Shown here in pieces: positions 11,448 to 23,600 of a DNA stretch of 64,000 nt. Every line of letters starts with the position of its first letter. Position 1 is the first letter of the stretch. Origin of the DNA: Rutidosis leptorrhynchoides (taxonomy: Eukaryota; Streptophyta; Magnoliopsida; Asterales; Asteraceae); contig NC_092338.1 in the NCBI RefSeq assembly GCF_046630445.1, forward strand, positions 204,831,501-204,895,500, given 5' to 3'. The translations under genes were made by a program, and so were the position numbers. A model generated the notes under the pieces. The model ran no database searches, had not been told where the DNA came from, and saw only the letters and a list, made by a program, of their open reading frames with translations.

Positions 11448-11933
11448 CATTATCATTGTTAACATTGTTAATATGAGTATGACTGGCTGTAAATTTTTAT
11501 TATAAAGTAATACTATTACCATTATTACTAAAAGTATCATTATTTTAAACATATGATTGTATTAAAACTAGTACGATCATTATTATTATTGTTAAAATTA
11601 TTAAGTAACATTATCATTACTACCATTAACATTATTATTAACATTTTTTTTTACAGTCATTATTAATATCATTATCATTGATAGAATTATTAAGATTATT
11701 ATCTTTACTAGTAATAATAAATATTATAATTATTATCATTTTTACCACTATTAATATTATTTTGATGTTATTATAACTACTATTATTAATATATAAATGA
11801 TATATATACATATTAAAAATATATTTAATACATATAACATAACGAAAATTAATTTTTTTTTATATATATATAACAAAATGAATATATGAAACATATATAT
11901 TTTATTAATATAAAAAGGATATAACTAATAAAT

Positions 11934-11939
<6 letters not shown>

Positions 11940-11981
<42 letters not shown>
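11940..11981. repeat. (TA)n microsatellite
   Basis: A run of about 42 bp of TA in the left LTR of the outer element. The right LTR equivalent near 44807-44819 is much shorter. Confidence 0.9.
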
Positions 11982-11984
<3 letters not shown>

Positions 11985-12786
11985 TTCGATTACAAATATA
12001 TATTTTAATACATATATAAATATGAATGATATAGGTTCGTGAATCCAAGGTCAACCCTGCATTGTTCAATGTCGTCATATGTATTTTTACTACAAAATAC
12101 AGTATTGTGAGTTTCATTTGCCTTTTTACCCTTTATATTTTTGGGCTGAGAATACATGCGCAATTTTTATAAATGTTTTACGAAATAGACACAAGTAATC
12201 GAAACTACATTATATGGTTGATTGATCAAAGCCGAATATGCCCCTTTTGCTTGGTAACCTAAGAATTAGTAAATCGATCTACTAATTGACGCGAATCCTA
12301 AAGATAGATGTATTGGGCCTAACGAACCCCATCCAAAGTACTGGATGCTTTAGTACTTTGAATTCATTTTTATCATGTCCGAAGGATTTCCCAGAATGAT
12401 AGGGGATATTCTTATATGCATCTTGTTAATGTCGGTTACCAGGTGTTCAATCCATATGAATGATATTTTTATCTCTATGCATGGGACGTTTATTTATGAG
12501 AACTGAAAATGAAAATCTTGTGGTCTATTAAAATGATGGAAATGATTATTTATGTTAAACTAATGAACTCACCAACCTTTTGGTTGACACTTTAAAGCAT
12601 GTTTATTCTCAGGTATGAAAGAAATCTTCCGCTGTGCATTTGTTCATATTAGATATATCACTTTGAGTCATTCATGACATATTTAAAAAGACGTTGCATT
12701 CGAGTCATCGAGTTCATTAAGATTATTATTAAGTCAATTATAGTTGGATATATTATGAAATATTATGCATGCCATCAATTATCGAT

Positions 12787-12791
12787 GTAAT
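12787..12791. repeat. Target-site duplication GTAAT of gypsy element
   Basis: GTAAT precedes the left LTR of the gypsy element and recurs at 29425-29429. The empty site is visible in the host element's right LTR near 45618-45622. Confidence 0.85.
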
Positions 12792-14142
12792 TGATGTTAT
12801 GCGAGGGGTATATGAAATAGTATTAATTTTTACAAGGAAATACTATTAAATACGATACAATTTTACACAAGTTATTTATTTATTTATAGAGTGGATATAC
12901 CTAAACCTTGCTGCAACACTTATAGGTAGTGTACCTAATCGTACAGTAGTGTAGTTTTTAGTAAGTCCAGTTCGTTCCACAGGGATCTTTTAAACAAGCT
13001 TAACGCTATATTTTTAAAAACTATATTTGTAAAAATACAAAAATATATATAAGTAGTATTATTATTATAAAAGGGGGTTTTTACCGTTTAATGACTGGTT
13101 TGTCAATTTTAAAACTTTAGTCGCAGTTAAAACCTAATGTAAAATATTAAAAATAAATATAACTTAATTTTAAGCGTAAAGTAAATAACGATAAAGAAAT
13201 TGCGATAAATAAAAGTGTGATAAAATAAAATTGCGATAATTAAAGAGAACGATAATTAAAAGTGCAATTAAATACGATGACAGTAAATAAAAGTGCGATA
13301 ATTAAAAGTGCAATTGAATATGAAAATAAAGAATTATGCTTATTTAAACTTCCGTAATCATGATGTTCGACGTGTTGATTTTATTTTATTCCCATGGGTT
13401 AATTGTCCTTTGTACTGGATTATTCAATATGTCCGTCTGGTTTTTGTCCATAACAGTCCATCGGTCATAAATTTAAAGTGCGAGTGTCCTCGTCAAATTA
13501 TCCTTATATCCGAAATTAAATATTCCAACTAATTGGGGACTTAAACTGTAACAAGGTCTTAATATTTTGTTTAATAATTACACCAGGATATTGACTGCGT
13601 GTAACCCAAGGTTTTAATACTTTGTTAACAATTACGCCAAGTGTCCTTGTACATAATTTCACCCTTGTTTTAATAATTCCATTTACTATTAATCCATTAC
13701 CGTGTCCGGTTAAATGAACGATTATTCGTACATATAAATATCCCGCCCATCGTGTCCGATCGAGTGTATATGGTTATTTATAGGTACGTCCAATTGTAAA
13801 TCTTTATATTAAAATTAACAAACTATCATTTAGTTAAACAAATATAAAGCCTATTAATAGCCCATAGTCTAATTTCCACAAGTGTCGTTCTTTTGTCCAA
13901 ACCCCAATTATGGTACAAAGCCCAGTTACCCAATTTTAAATATTTTAGCCCAACATCATGATTACTTCATCTTAAATAAGCATAATAATAACTTAGCTAC
14001 GAGACATTAAATTAAAAAAGTTGAACATAACTTACAATGATTAAAAATAGCGTAGCGTTACACGGACAGAATTTCGACTTACACCCTTACAACATTCACT
14101 AACATACCCTTATTATTAGAATTAAAATTAAAAATTAAAATT

Positions 14143-14175
<33 letters not shown>

Positions 14176-14779
14176 TTTACGTATGATGAAAAGAAAAGAA
14201 TTGTAAAAATATCGATCGAATGCGTTTCCTTTTATAGGCCCCATTTTCGTTTTGGTGTGCTCCGCGATCTCGAAGGGTTTCTCCTTCACAGCACCACGAT
14301 CGCGGAGTAGTGGATTACAGCTCATCCAAGTTTGGCTCCTAGCTTGCCGACGGATTTTTTAATAAATAAATATAATATATATATAATTTTAAGAATTATT
14401 TATATATTATATTATATTTATATGCATAGTTGACTTGTAATTTTCGCTCCGCTGCGTCGTGCGTTGAAAGTTGACTTAGGTCCCGGTTCCGGATTTTCAA
14501 ACGTCCTTGCGTACAATTTAATATCTTGTACTTTGCGTTTTGTAACTTGTACTTTTGTCATTTCTATACGCTTCTCATCAATAAATTGAACCTCTTGGAT
14601 CGTACTTTGTACTTTTGAGCTTTTTGGTCGTTTGCGTCTTTAAATCGTCGAATCTGCCTTTTGTCTTCACCTTTTAATATTTAAACGAATATCACTTGTA
14701 AATAGAACAATTGCAACTAAAAGCTTGTCTTTCTTGAGGGATAATGCTATGAAATATATGTTCGTTTTTAGCATTATCA
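12792..14779 (-). repeat. Gypsy 3' LTR (left)
   Basis: The LTR runs from TGATGTTATGCG to AGCATTATCA and matches 27447-29424 throughout. It contains the GC-rich inverted motif at 14260-14307 and a (TA)n tract at about 14150-14175. Confidence 0.9.
14260..14307. repeat. GC-rich inverted motif CTCCGCGATCTCG / CGATCGCGGAG
   Basis: CTCCGCGATCTCGAAGGG at 14260-14277 faces CGATCGCGGAG at 14297-14307, a potential stem-loop. The same core recurs in the other LTR (28901-28918) and at three internal places (19033, 19064, 27103-27150). Confidence 0.7.
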
Positions 14780-14795
14780 AATATTCCCACACTTG
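14780..14795 (-). promoter_or_regulatory. Gypsy polypurine tract
   Basis: On the minus strand CAAGTGTGGGAATATT directly precedes the 3' LTR. The purine-rich AAGTGTGGGAA is the plus-strand priming site. The adjoining TTGCTTGAGGACAAGCAA at about 14799-14816 is an inverted repeat. Confidence 0.7.
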
Positions 14796-16857
14796 AGCGT
14801 TGCTTGTCCTCAAGCAATATAGCCTTGAAATAAAAACATACTTGAATCACTTCTTTATTCTTCACACTTTGTACATCAGTGATTTCAATACGCCGGTATG
14901 AACAATGATAGTAACGATGTGGTTTACAGTCTCACATGACTATAAAAATTTAGATTCGTTAGGAAATTGGATCTTTATGAAAAACATTTGATCTTTTGAA
15001 AATTTATTCTAGCTTTTACCCTAGATAAGTTTTCCGGAATAACCCTTCACCGGTGTTTGCAAATTGTTTTTGTGGGTTTTGTGGGTTTCAGATTTGAAAA
15101 TTTTAGCTCAAAACTTATGGTTTTGTGTCACCCACTTGCTAACCTTGTATTGGGAAAGCAACACGTCCAGTATACTTGCTCCGTATATTACCTTTCGGTA
15201 AACTACCGTCCGGTTGTAAAGGAAAGCGTTGAACAAGCAACTGTTACGGCAATGTCCCCTGACATGCTTTTAATTATGGTCTATAACGTGTTGGATGCAA
15301 TTACTATCCTTTGTAGGAGCAATAGTAAAGCTCACCCTATAGTTTTTCGGTCTGGCATAAGGTCCTGTCTTTGACCATGCTATGCAACCACCGTTCTTAC
15401 GGTTGACACCTGATTTGGTTCAGGTGACCTAATGAATTCCAGGTGAATTCCTAGGATTTTACGTTCAACGGTAATGAACACATTAAAAATGGGTTTTCAG
15501 AAAACAAATCGGTTTGTAATTTTGATCAAAATATTTTCTCGTTCAAGCTCGAGTTTAGATATCATCGAATTCTATGAGTTTGTAATTCTCAATCTTTAAG
15601 GTCAATCTCAAGGATTGAGTAATATCAGTCTTAAAAGCTGATTTTTGATCTTTTAAGGAGATTATCCTTTCTGGGGATCTGATTCATTAGTCTTATCAAG
15701 CTAATTTGCACGGTGCCCTCCCCATTTTACGAGACAGATCCTCTCATGGTTAGGATAAGTCTGACCACTTGGCGACCCTGTTTTATGCTGAGGTCCGTGG
15801 ATTTTCTGCTGATTTTAGAGATGACTTTTCTAGATTTTTCGTCAACCTACAGCTGGTTTGGATGACAACTTCTTGACGTAAATCAAGAAGCGCGTTTCTT
15901 TGTCGGAAGACTTTACTTCCTTTTAATGATGGAATTGATTCATAGTGTAGATCCATCTTTTCTTTCAAATATATTATAAGAGATTGGGTAAAACTGATAA
16001 AATTGTCCAAAACAAAAGTATCTTCAATTATTTGTACAAAAAATATGTGATATATGTACAAAATAACTTGGTAAATTTTTCCCACACTTGGCTTTTATTT
16101 TCCTTTCTTTGCCTTTTTATTGTCCTCTATTCCATTTTAAATGAATTCTAACATTTTGGTTTGTTTCTCAATTTATGTCCTTTCCGAGGTAACAATAATT
16201 TCGGTGTTAACACCTAGTTTTATCGTTCATAAATATGTATAAATATGATTTTGAGTTCATTTACTAGAATTGGGTAGTCAGTATATAAGACTAGGGCTGT
16301 TCTTTATTATCAGAGAGCACTAGATTCTAATACAACTACTGCGTTAATAGTATTTCTAATGGTAACCAAGTGTTAAAAAAAAAAAATTTAAAATTCGAAA
16401 GAATTTACCCTCTTCCCACACTTAAGATCTTGCAATGCCCTCATTTGCAAGAAATCAGTAACAATTTAAATTATTGAAGGCGATTAGCGTAGAAAAACGA
16501 TTAAATTGTACCAAAGTTTCCAAACATATTGTTGTTTGTTTGTTGAATGATAAATGGTGCACATTGTTCATCCGTTTGTTGTTTCATCACATTTATTTTG
16601 CATCTTGTCGTCAAAATTAGTAGCTTTTGCTGAACTTAATGTCAGTCTTTGAAAATGCATTGTTTTACCCTGTTGTGTACATAAGATAAACTGCAAACAT
16701 ATATACATATTTTTGAAGTTTGGTATATTACCCCACATTCAAAAATTATTAAAATATAATAATAAAAGTTAGAAAATTATAAAAACTAATACAATACCAA
16801 CATAAGTATTAACTATAGCAACATTACAAATAAATAAGATAAATAAGACTAAGTAAA
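14796..16857 (-). other. Gypsy 3' untranslated region
   Basis: About 2 kb lies between the extra ORF and the 3' LTR. Open frames here (for example 15057-15374 plus and 16085-15783 minus) show no family signature. No inserted element was recognised. Confidence 0.5.
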
Positions 16858-18174
16858 CTAGGGTTGATTCTGAAACCAGTAGGGGTTCCATGGTTCATTG
16901 TATCTATCTTGATATGCTTGAAATGGGTCATAGGTAGGAAAAGGTGGTCTCGTATCCTCGGTCTACGGAGGAAAATGGACTGGCTCAGTAGGAATGTAGT
17001 TCCTACCTTGGGAGGCTAAATAGGCTTTGATATATTCTTGATGATATTGCCAAGCCTGATACTCTTGTTGCATAGCCCGTTGGTATTCAGTTTGGGACAT
17101 TATTCTTTGTATATCGGTCATTTGGTTTCCTCCTCCCACATTACCTTGTTGTTGACCTCTTTCTACCTGTGGATGATTCCCTTGATATGGAAGTGAAACA
17201 TTATTTCTTTTCAACAAAACCTTTGCACCAGCATATACCCGCATATCAATTCGATCACGAGGAATGGGTACTTGTACTAACTCCCTTCCCCGAGTAATAT
17301 CCACACCGAGGTACTCGGCAATTAAAGTCACAAAAATACCACCTCCTATAATACTATTGTTTCGCATTCCCTTTATCATATCTGACAAATAATAGCCCAC
17401 ACAATAAGGAATATTTATAAAGCTCTGTGGGTCTCTAATACACATCAGATAAAATAAATCATCTTCAGTCACTTTATCTTTATTTCTACCCCTTTGTGTA
17501 ATAGAGTTGGAAATGAATCTATGGATTACCCTAAGCTCAGCTCTATGTATATCAGTATAAGAATAATGACCTCCACGAAAACGATTATGGCTAGTCATTA
17601 TACTCCACAACTCATTATTATCAAAATCATAATCAACCCTTCTACCATTACTTATCAACTGTCTACAATCATTAGTTAATAATTCTTCAGCCGTATAAAT
17701 ACACAAAGCTTCAGCCATATCTAATAAAGACATACGGCGCATCACACCTCCTAATAAAAATCTAATAAAACTTCTATCCGTTAAACTAGTTACTTCATCA
17801 TTTAGTTCAATAGTACTTACTAACTCAACGCACCATTCCTTATACACAGGTCTACGTATAGTGAATAGATTAATCCAATCATTGAAAGTAGAATTACCAT
17901 ACCTTTGTGTAAGTAATTCTCTTATTGGCTCGGCCAATCCCACTGTCTCTAATGGTGCCCAATCTATCACCCTAGACACTTCAACATTTTTGGGATAAAG
18001 AATGCTCAAGTTCCTCTGATATTTTGGATAGTCTATCCAAAATCTGTCAAATCGTAAGTTAGGGTGTAGATTTGCTTCAACTGCTCGCGACAATGAAATT
18101 AAAGGATGCGTTTGATTCTGTTTGTATTGTTCACTGAGATCTTGATCTTCTTCACTTTCATTATAAGTATTCAA
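16858..18174 (-). pseudogene. Athila-type extra ORF, 403 aa plus readthrough tail
   Basis: The frame opens at 18174, runs 403 codons to a TAG at 16963-16965, and continues in frame for about 35 more codons (TEDTRPPFPTYDPF, then a Trp/Asn/Pro-rich end) to a natural-looking stop at 16858. The TAG is therefore probably a mutation. The protein is acidic at the N-terminus (NESEEDQDLSEQ), has a central region with LRFDRFWIDYP and FYLMCIRDPQSF, and a Gln-rich C-terminus. No signal peptide or clear membrane segment is seen, so an envelope role is not supported. It occupies the third-ORF position of Athila-type elements and resembles the plant retrotransposon ORF families of unknown function. Its role is unknown. 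Confidence 0.65.
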
Positions 18175-20033
18175 ATTTTGTGGCGCGGATGAAGATTCAC
18201 CTCGTTCATTCTGCTAAACACATTAAACAAAAAGGAATTGTGCATCCAAAAATGCATTGGTATTAGCAAAATAACAATTAAAAATAACTAACATGACATG
18301 TTTAATCCATATTAAACTCATGCTCAATTTCATATTTTTAACAATTCTACACTTTTTCAAATAAGCATATATGAAAATGTTTACCAAGTTTATAAGCATT
18401 CTACTCAAATAACATGTCAAAATAATCATTACTAGCAATTAAACAAGTTTCAAATGGCTTTTAAATCAAATTAATCAAGTTCATGAATTTTAGACTTAAA
18501 AAGTCCACTTTAATTCTCAAAAATCATGTTTAGGATCAAAGTTTTGATCATTTAGCTACCTAAACATGTTACACTACTTAATTTAGCAATAATTCATGAC
18601 AAAAATCGGCCATAACCTGTTTATATCAAAAAGCCCCAAATTGCTCAAGAACACAAACCCTAGATTCCTAAAAAATTTGAAGTTTTTGGCTTCAAATCAT
18701 GTTAAATAGCATCAATCTAGGTTATACATGCATAATATATCAACAATTTAACACTAATTACACTAAAAATTAACAAAAATCAAATTAAAAAAATAGCTCA
18801 AGAACACAAAAAAATTCGAATTTAAGAGTGTTAGGGGTGTAGAAATTACCATTCTTCTTGAAAGGGATCTAGACAGGAATCTCCACATCAATTTTTAGCA
18901 ACAAATTTGATGAAAAATGGTGCAAAATGGCGATTTGTGTGTGTTTTTTCGTGGTTTTTTCGCAGAAGTATGTGTGGTGTGTGTGTATGAAACTGGTCTG
19001 TCGACCAGTTTATCCTTTCTGGGTTTTGGTTGCTCCGCGATCTCGAAGGAGGATAGCCTCCTGGCTCCGCGATCTCGAAGGGCTTTTTATATATAAAAGC
19101 TTTATCTTTTAAAATAGAATTTACATAATTTAAATTTTTTATTTTCCTTGTTATTTAGGATGAGGTCGTTTCAGATCATTGTCCTAGTCCGTCCCTCGAC
19201 AAAATTTTAAAATTTGTCAATTTTAAGCGCAGTTTTAAAAACAAAGTTTTTTGAGGTTTTTAAATATTTTTGGCATACTTTAATTCAATAAGGCTAAAAA
19301 TAATGATAATAAAAGTTATCGTCCCTCCCTTGGGTAAAGCAATTTCGGTTCAATTACCTAGTCTTCAACTTACGACGAATTTTAAAAATCATATTTTTGA
19401 CTTAGTGAAATAAAGTAAATTTTTGTTTTTAAATTCACACCAAACTTAAAATTAAAATGCATAAAATTAAAAATTCATATTATTATTAAAAATTCACACT
19501 AAACTTAAATTATATTTTTGTTTTTATACATACAAACTTATATTAAAAATATTAATTTTTCAAATATTTACAAACTTAAATATATATTAATTTTAAAAAA
19601 TTTATAATATTAATTTAATATTTATATATTAATTTTAAAAATAAAGTAAAAATAAAATTAAAAATCTTTTTGGTCTTTTATCCCACTTTAATCAATCAAA
19701 TATTATCAAAAATATACGCCCCTCTTTTCGGTAAAGTAATTTCGGCTATATTACCTAGTTTTACTCCTGACAAATTTTTGTAATATTTTGGGTTGATTGA
19801 TTAAAGATATTTATATCTTAAGAATAAACGATAAATTTCGCAGTGATGTAATAAATTTTTGTATGATATCAATAATTTCGGTAGCAAAACCTAATTTTAT
19901 TGAATACCAATTTAATACTTTATAGCGAACGATTTAGCGTTTATTATCAAAAGGTTAAAAGCAATAAAATAAAAATAAAAACTATACATACTTACCTGTG
20001 AAATAGAATTCTTAGTGACCTGCTTTAGCCCAC
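18175..20033 (-). other. Gypsy internal non-coding spacer
   Basis: An AT-rich spacer of 1.9 kb between the small cysteine ORF and the extra ORF. It includes two copies of CTCCGCGATCTCGAAGG (19033-19049 and 19066-19082) in the same orientation. No domain was recognised in any frame. Confidence 0.5.
19033..19082. repeat. Two direct copies of CTCCGCGATCTCGAAGG
   Basis: Two direct repeats of the same GC-rich core found in both LTRs are separated by a GGAGGATAGCCTCC palindrome. Together they form a compact structured island in the spacer. Confidence 0.7.
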
Positions 20034-20429
20034 TCATAAGATAGTCGGACTATTTGGTTTTCCATAGCAACATAGGCGTAACCTCGAGCATTCAACGTTT
20101 TTTTCTTTGAAACATATGAACGGTCCATCTCTGCATAAAGTAACGAATTCGGTATTGGAATATGTCTGATTATTTAAACATTTACCTTTGTGTGACCATT
20201 TTCCGCATCTGTGACATCTTTCAAGGTGTCGTGCTCTTCTTTTCGCTGCGGATTTTGATTTTCCTTTACCAAAATGTAACTTATTATTTTCGTTCCTGGA
20301 TTCTTTTCTTACTCCGTCCAATTTGCCTCTGATTAATGATACCAATTCACTTGGAAGGGTGTCATTATTCTGTTTAGTTATCAAAGCGTGTAGCATTAGA
20401 CCATGGTTTAGTTCACAGGAAGTCTTCAT
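20034..20429 (-). CDS. Small ORF with knuckle-like CHRCGKWSHKGKC, unknown function
   Basis: A 131-codon uninterrupted frame lies downstream of integrase in the gypsy element. It begins MKTSCELNHGLMLHALITK, is rich in Lys/Arg in the middle (GKGKSKSAAKRRARH), then has CHRCGKWSHKGKC, which differs from the gag CCHC knuckle by one residue (x3 in place of x4 before the last Cys). Further cysteines follow (TLCRDGPFIC, then a Cys-Cys pair). It stays open although the adjoining pol has many breaks, which could be chance over so short a length. The start codon is uncertain. A basic, Cys-rich protein may bind nucleic acid. I do not recognise the family. Confidence 0.45.
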   Translation of the reverse strand: MKTSCELNHGLMLHALITKQNNDTLPSELVSLIRGKLDGVRKESRNENNKLHFGKGKSKSAAKRRARHLERCHRCGKWSHKGKCLNNQTYSNTEFVTLCRDGPFICFKEKNVECSRLRLCCYGKPNSPTIL

Positions 20430-20600
20430 CTCGTAAAACCTAAAAAAAATAAAAATTCAGAATGGGGGGAGAATACTAGTTCTTTAGGGTCTGCTAGGGA
20501 AAGACCATTCGGATTCCATTCTCGAGAACTACACGAAAACAGAATATCTAACTCTAACAGAAATATATATTATCCTTTAAAGACTTGATTCTCCCCATAC

Positions 20601-23600
20601 TTAGTTAGCTGTGGTGTTGAAATTGTGATTAACTTCCTTGTCAACTTCCATCGGATCATGTACGTAATGTTTAACTCTGTGACCATTAACCTTAAATTCA
20701 ATCCCATTTGAATTTATTAATTCTACTGTTCCGTATGGGAAAACTCTTTTGACTATAAATGGTCTGGACCATCTTGATTTCAATTTTTCAGGAAATAGCT
20801 TGAATCGTGAATTGAAAAGAAGAACTCTGTCTCATTCTTTAAATTCTTTTAATCTTCTGATTCTTTTATCATGCCATTTCTTCGTTCTTTCTTTATAGAT
20901 TAACAAATTTTCGTATGCTTCATGTCTTAATTCTTCTAATTCGTTTAGTTGACTTAATCGTAGACGTCCAGCTTCATGTAAATCAAGATTACATGTCTTC
21001 AAAGCCCAAAATGCTTTGTGTTCAATTTCTACTGGAAGATGACATGCTTTTCCGTAAACGAGTTTAAAAGGTGTGGTTCCAATTGGAGTTTTGTAGGCTG
21101 TTCTAAAAGCCCAGAGTGCATCCTCCAATTTCATGGACCATTCCTTTGGATTTGATCCTACGATTTTCTCTAGAATACGTTTTAAAGCTCGGTTGGTATT
21201 TTCAACTTGTCCACTTGTTTGTGGATGATAAGCGGTTGAGATTTTATGAGTTACTCCATATCTTTTGAGAACTTTCTCAAGTTGATTATTACAAAAATGA
21301 GTACCCCGATCACTTATTAAAGCTTTCGGTGTTCCGAACCTAGCAAAAAGACGTTTTAAAAAGTTGACTACAACTCGTGCATCATTAGTTGGGAGAGCTT
21401 GTGCTTCCTCCCATTTAGATACATAATCAATGGCAACGAGAATGTAGAGATTATTATGAGATTTTGGAAATGGACCCATAAAATCAATACCCCAAATGTC
21501 AAATACTTCACATACTTGAATGACATTTTGTGGCATTTCATCACGTTGACTTATTTTTCCGGCCCTTTGACAAGCATCACAGGATTTGCAAAGAAGGTGT
21601 GCGTCTTTGAAAATTGTAGGCCAATAGAATCCAGCATCGTAAACTTTTCTTGCTGTGAGCTGAGGCCCATAATGCCCTCCTGTTGGTCCTGTGTGACATT
21701 GGTTTAATATTTGACTAGCTTCATCTCCGAATACACATCGGCGTATTATTCCATTGGGACAACTTTTAAACAAATGTGGATCTTCCTAGAAATAGTGTTT
21801 TATATCACTAAAGAATTTCTTTCGTTTTTGGTACGATAATCCTTTTTCAAGGAATCCACATACTAAGTAGTTTACATAGTCTGCAAACCATGGAATTTCA
21901 TTATAATCTATCTTCAATAGATATTCATCAGGAAAGTTGTCTTGTATGGCCGATTCATTTAGAACTTCTAATTCAGGATTTTCAAGACGAGAAAGATGAT
22001 CAGCGGCGAGATTTTCTGCTCCCTTTTTGTCTCGGATTTCAATATCGAACTCTTGTAATAGTAAGATCTAACGGATTAATCTTGGTTTAGCATCTTGTTT
22101 CGAAAATAGGTATCTAAGAGCAGAATGGTCAGTATAGACCACCGTTTTAGCTAGAACGAGATATGATCGAAATTTGTCAAAAGCAAAGACAATAGCAAGG
22201 AGTTCTTTTTCAGTAGTTGTATAGTTCGTTTGTGCTCCTTGTAACGTCTTACTAGCGTAATAAATAGGTTGAAATCGTTTTTCAATCCTTTGTCCTAAAA
22301 CGGCCCCCATTGCAAAATCACTTGCATCGCACATGAGTTCAAACGGTAGATTCCAATTTGGAGTTATCATGATCGGCGCATTAGTGAGTTTTTCTTTAAG
22401 AATATTAAAAGATTTGATGCATTCATCTGAAAAGATAAATGGAGCATCTTTTTCTAGGAGTTTATTCATAGGAGTGCCAATTTTAGAAAAATCTTTTATG
22501 AAATGTCGGTAAAAACCGGCATGCCCTAGAAAACTCCTAACTCCTCTAACATTGGTGGGAGGTGGAAGTTTAGCAATTACATCTACTTTAGCTCTATCCA
22601 CTTCAATTCCTTCCTTTGAAATTTTATGACCAAGAATGATGCCTTCTTTAACCATGAAATGGCATTTCTCCCAATTAAGTACTAGATTTGATTGTTCGCA
22701 TCTAATAAGCATTCGTTCAAGATTAACTAGACATGATTCAAATGTATTACCGAAGAATGAAAAGTCATCCATGAAAACTTCCATGCATTCTTTTATCATG
22801 TCGTGAAAAATCGCCATCATGCACCTTTGAAAGGTTGCAGAGGCGTTGCAAAGTCCAAATGGCATGCGTTTGTAAGCAAAAGTACCATAAGGGCACGTGA
22901 ATGTGGTTTTCTCTTGGTCTTCGGGTGCTATTGGAATTTGAAAATATCCGGAAAAACCATCAAGAAAACAATAGTAACTATTTCTGGCTAATCTTTCCAA
23001 CATTTGATCAATAAAAGGTAAGGAAAAATGATCTTTTCTGGTGGCGTCATTTAATTTTCAATAATCAATACAAACACGCCATCCTGTTACAGTCCTAGTA
23101 GGAATAAGCTCATTTTTTCTCATTTGTGATGATAGTCATGCCACCCTTCTTAGGTACGCATTGAACTAGGCTTACCCATGGACTATCAGAGATTGGATAA
23201 ATTAAACCTGTATCAAGTAGTTTAATAATTTCTTTCTTAACAACATCTTTCATATTATGATTTAGTCTTCTTTGGCGTTGCACATACGTTTTATGACCTT
23301 CTTCCATAAGGATTTTATGTGTGCAATACGAAGGACTTATTCCTTTAATATCATGAATTTCCATGCAATGGCTGGTTTATGAGCTTTTAGCACAGTAATG
23401 AGTTGAGATTTTTCATTTTCAGTAAGAGAAGACGATATTATTACAGGTAATTCAGTTTCAGCATGTAAATAAGCATATTCCGAATGGTTTGGAAGTGGCT
23501 TTAACTCTAATGTTGGTGGTTCTTCTATCGATGATTTATATCGATATCTGTCTTCCTCTTTTAGCATTTGAATTTCTTCTGTTGTTAGTTCATATCCATT

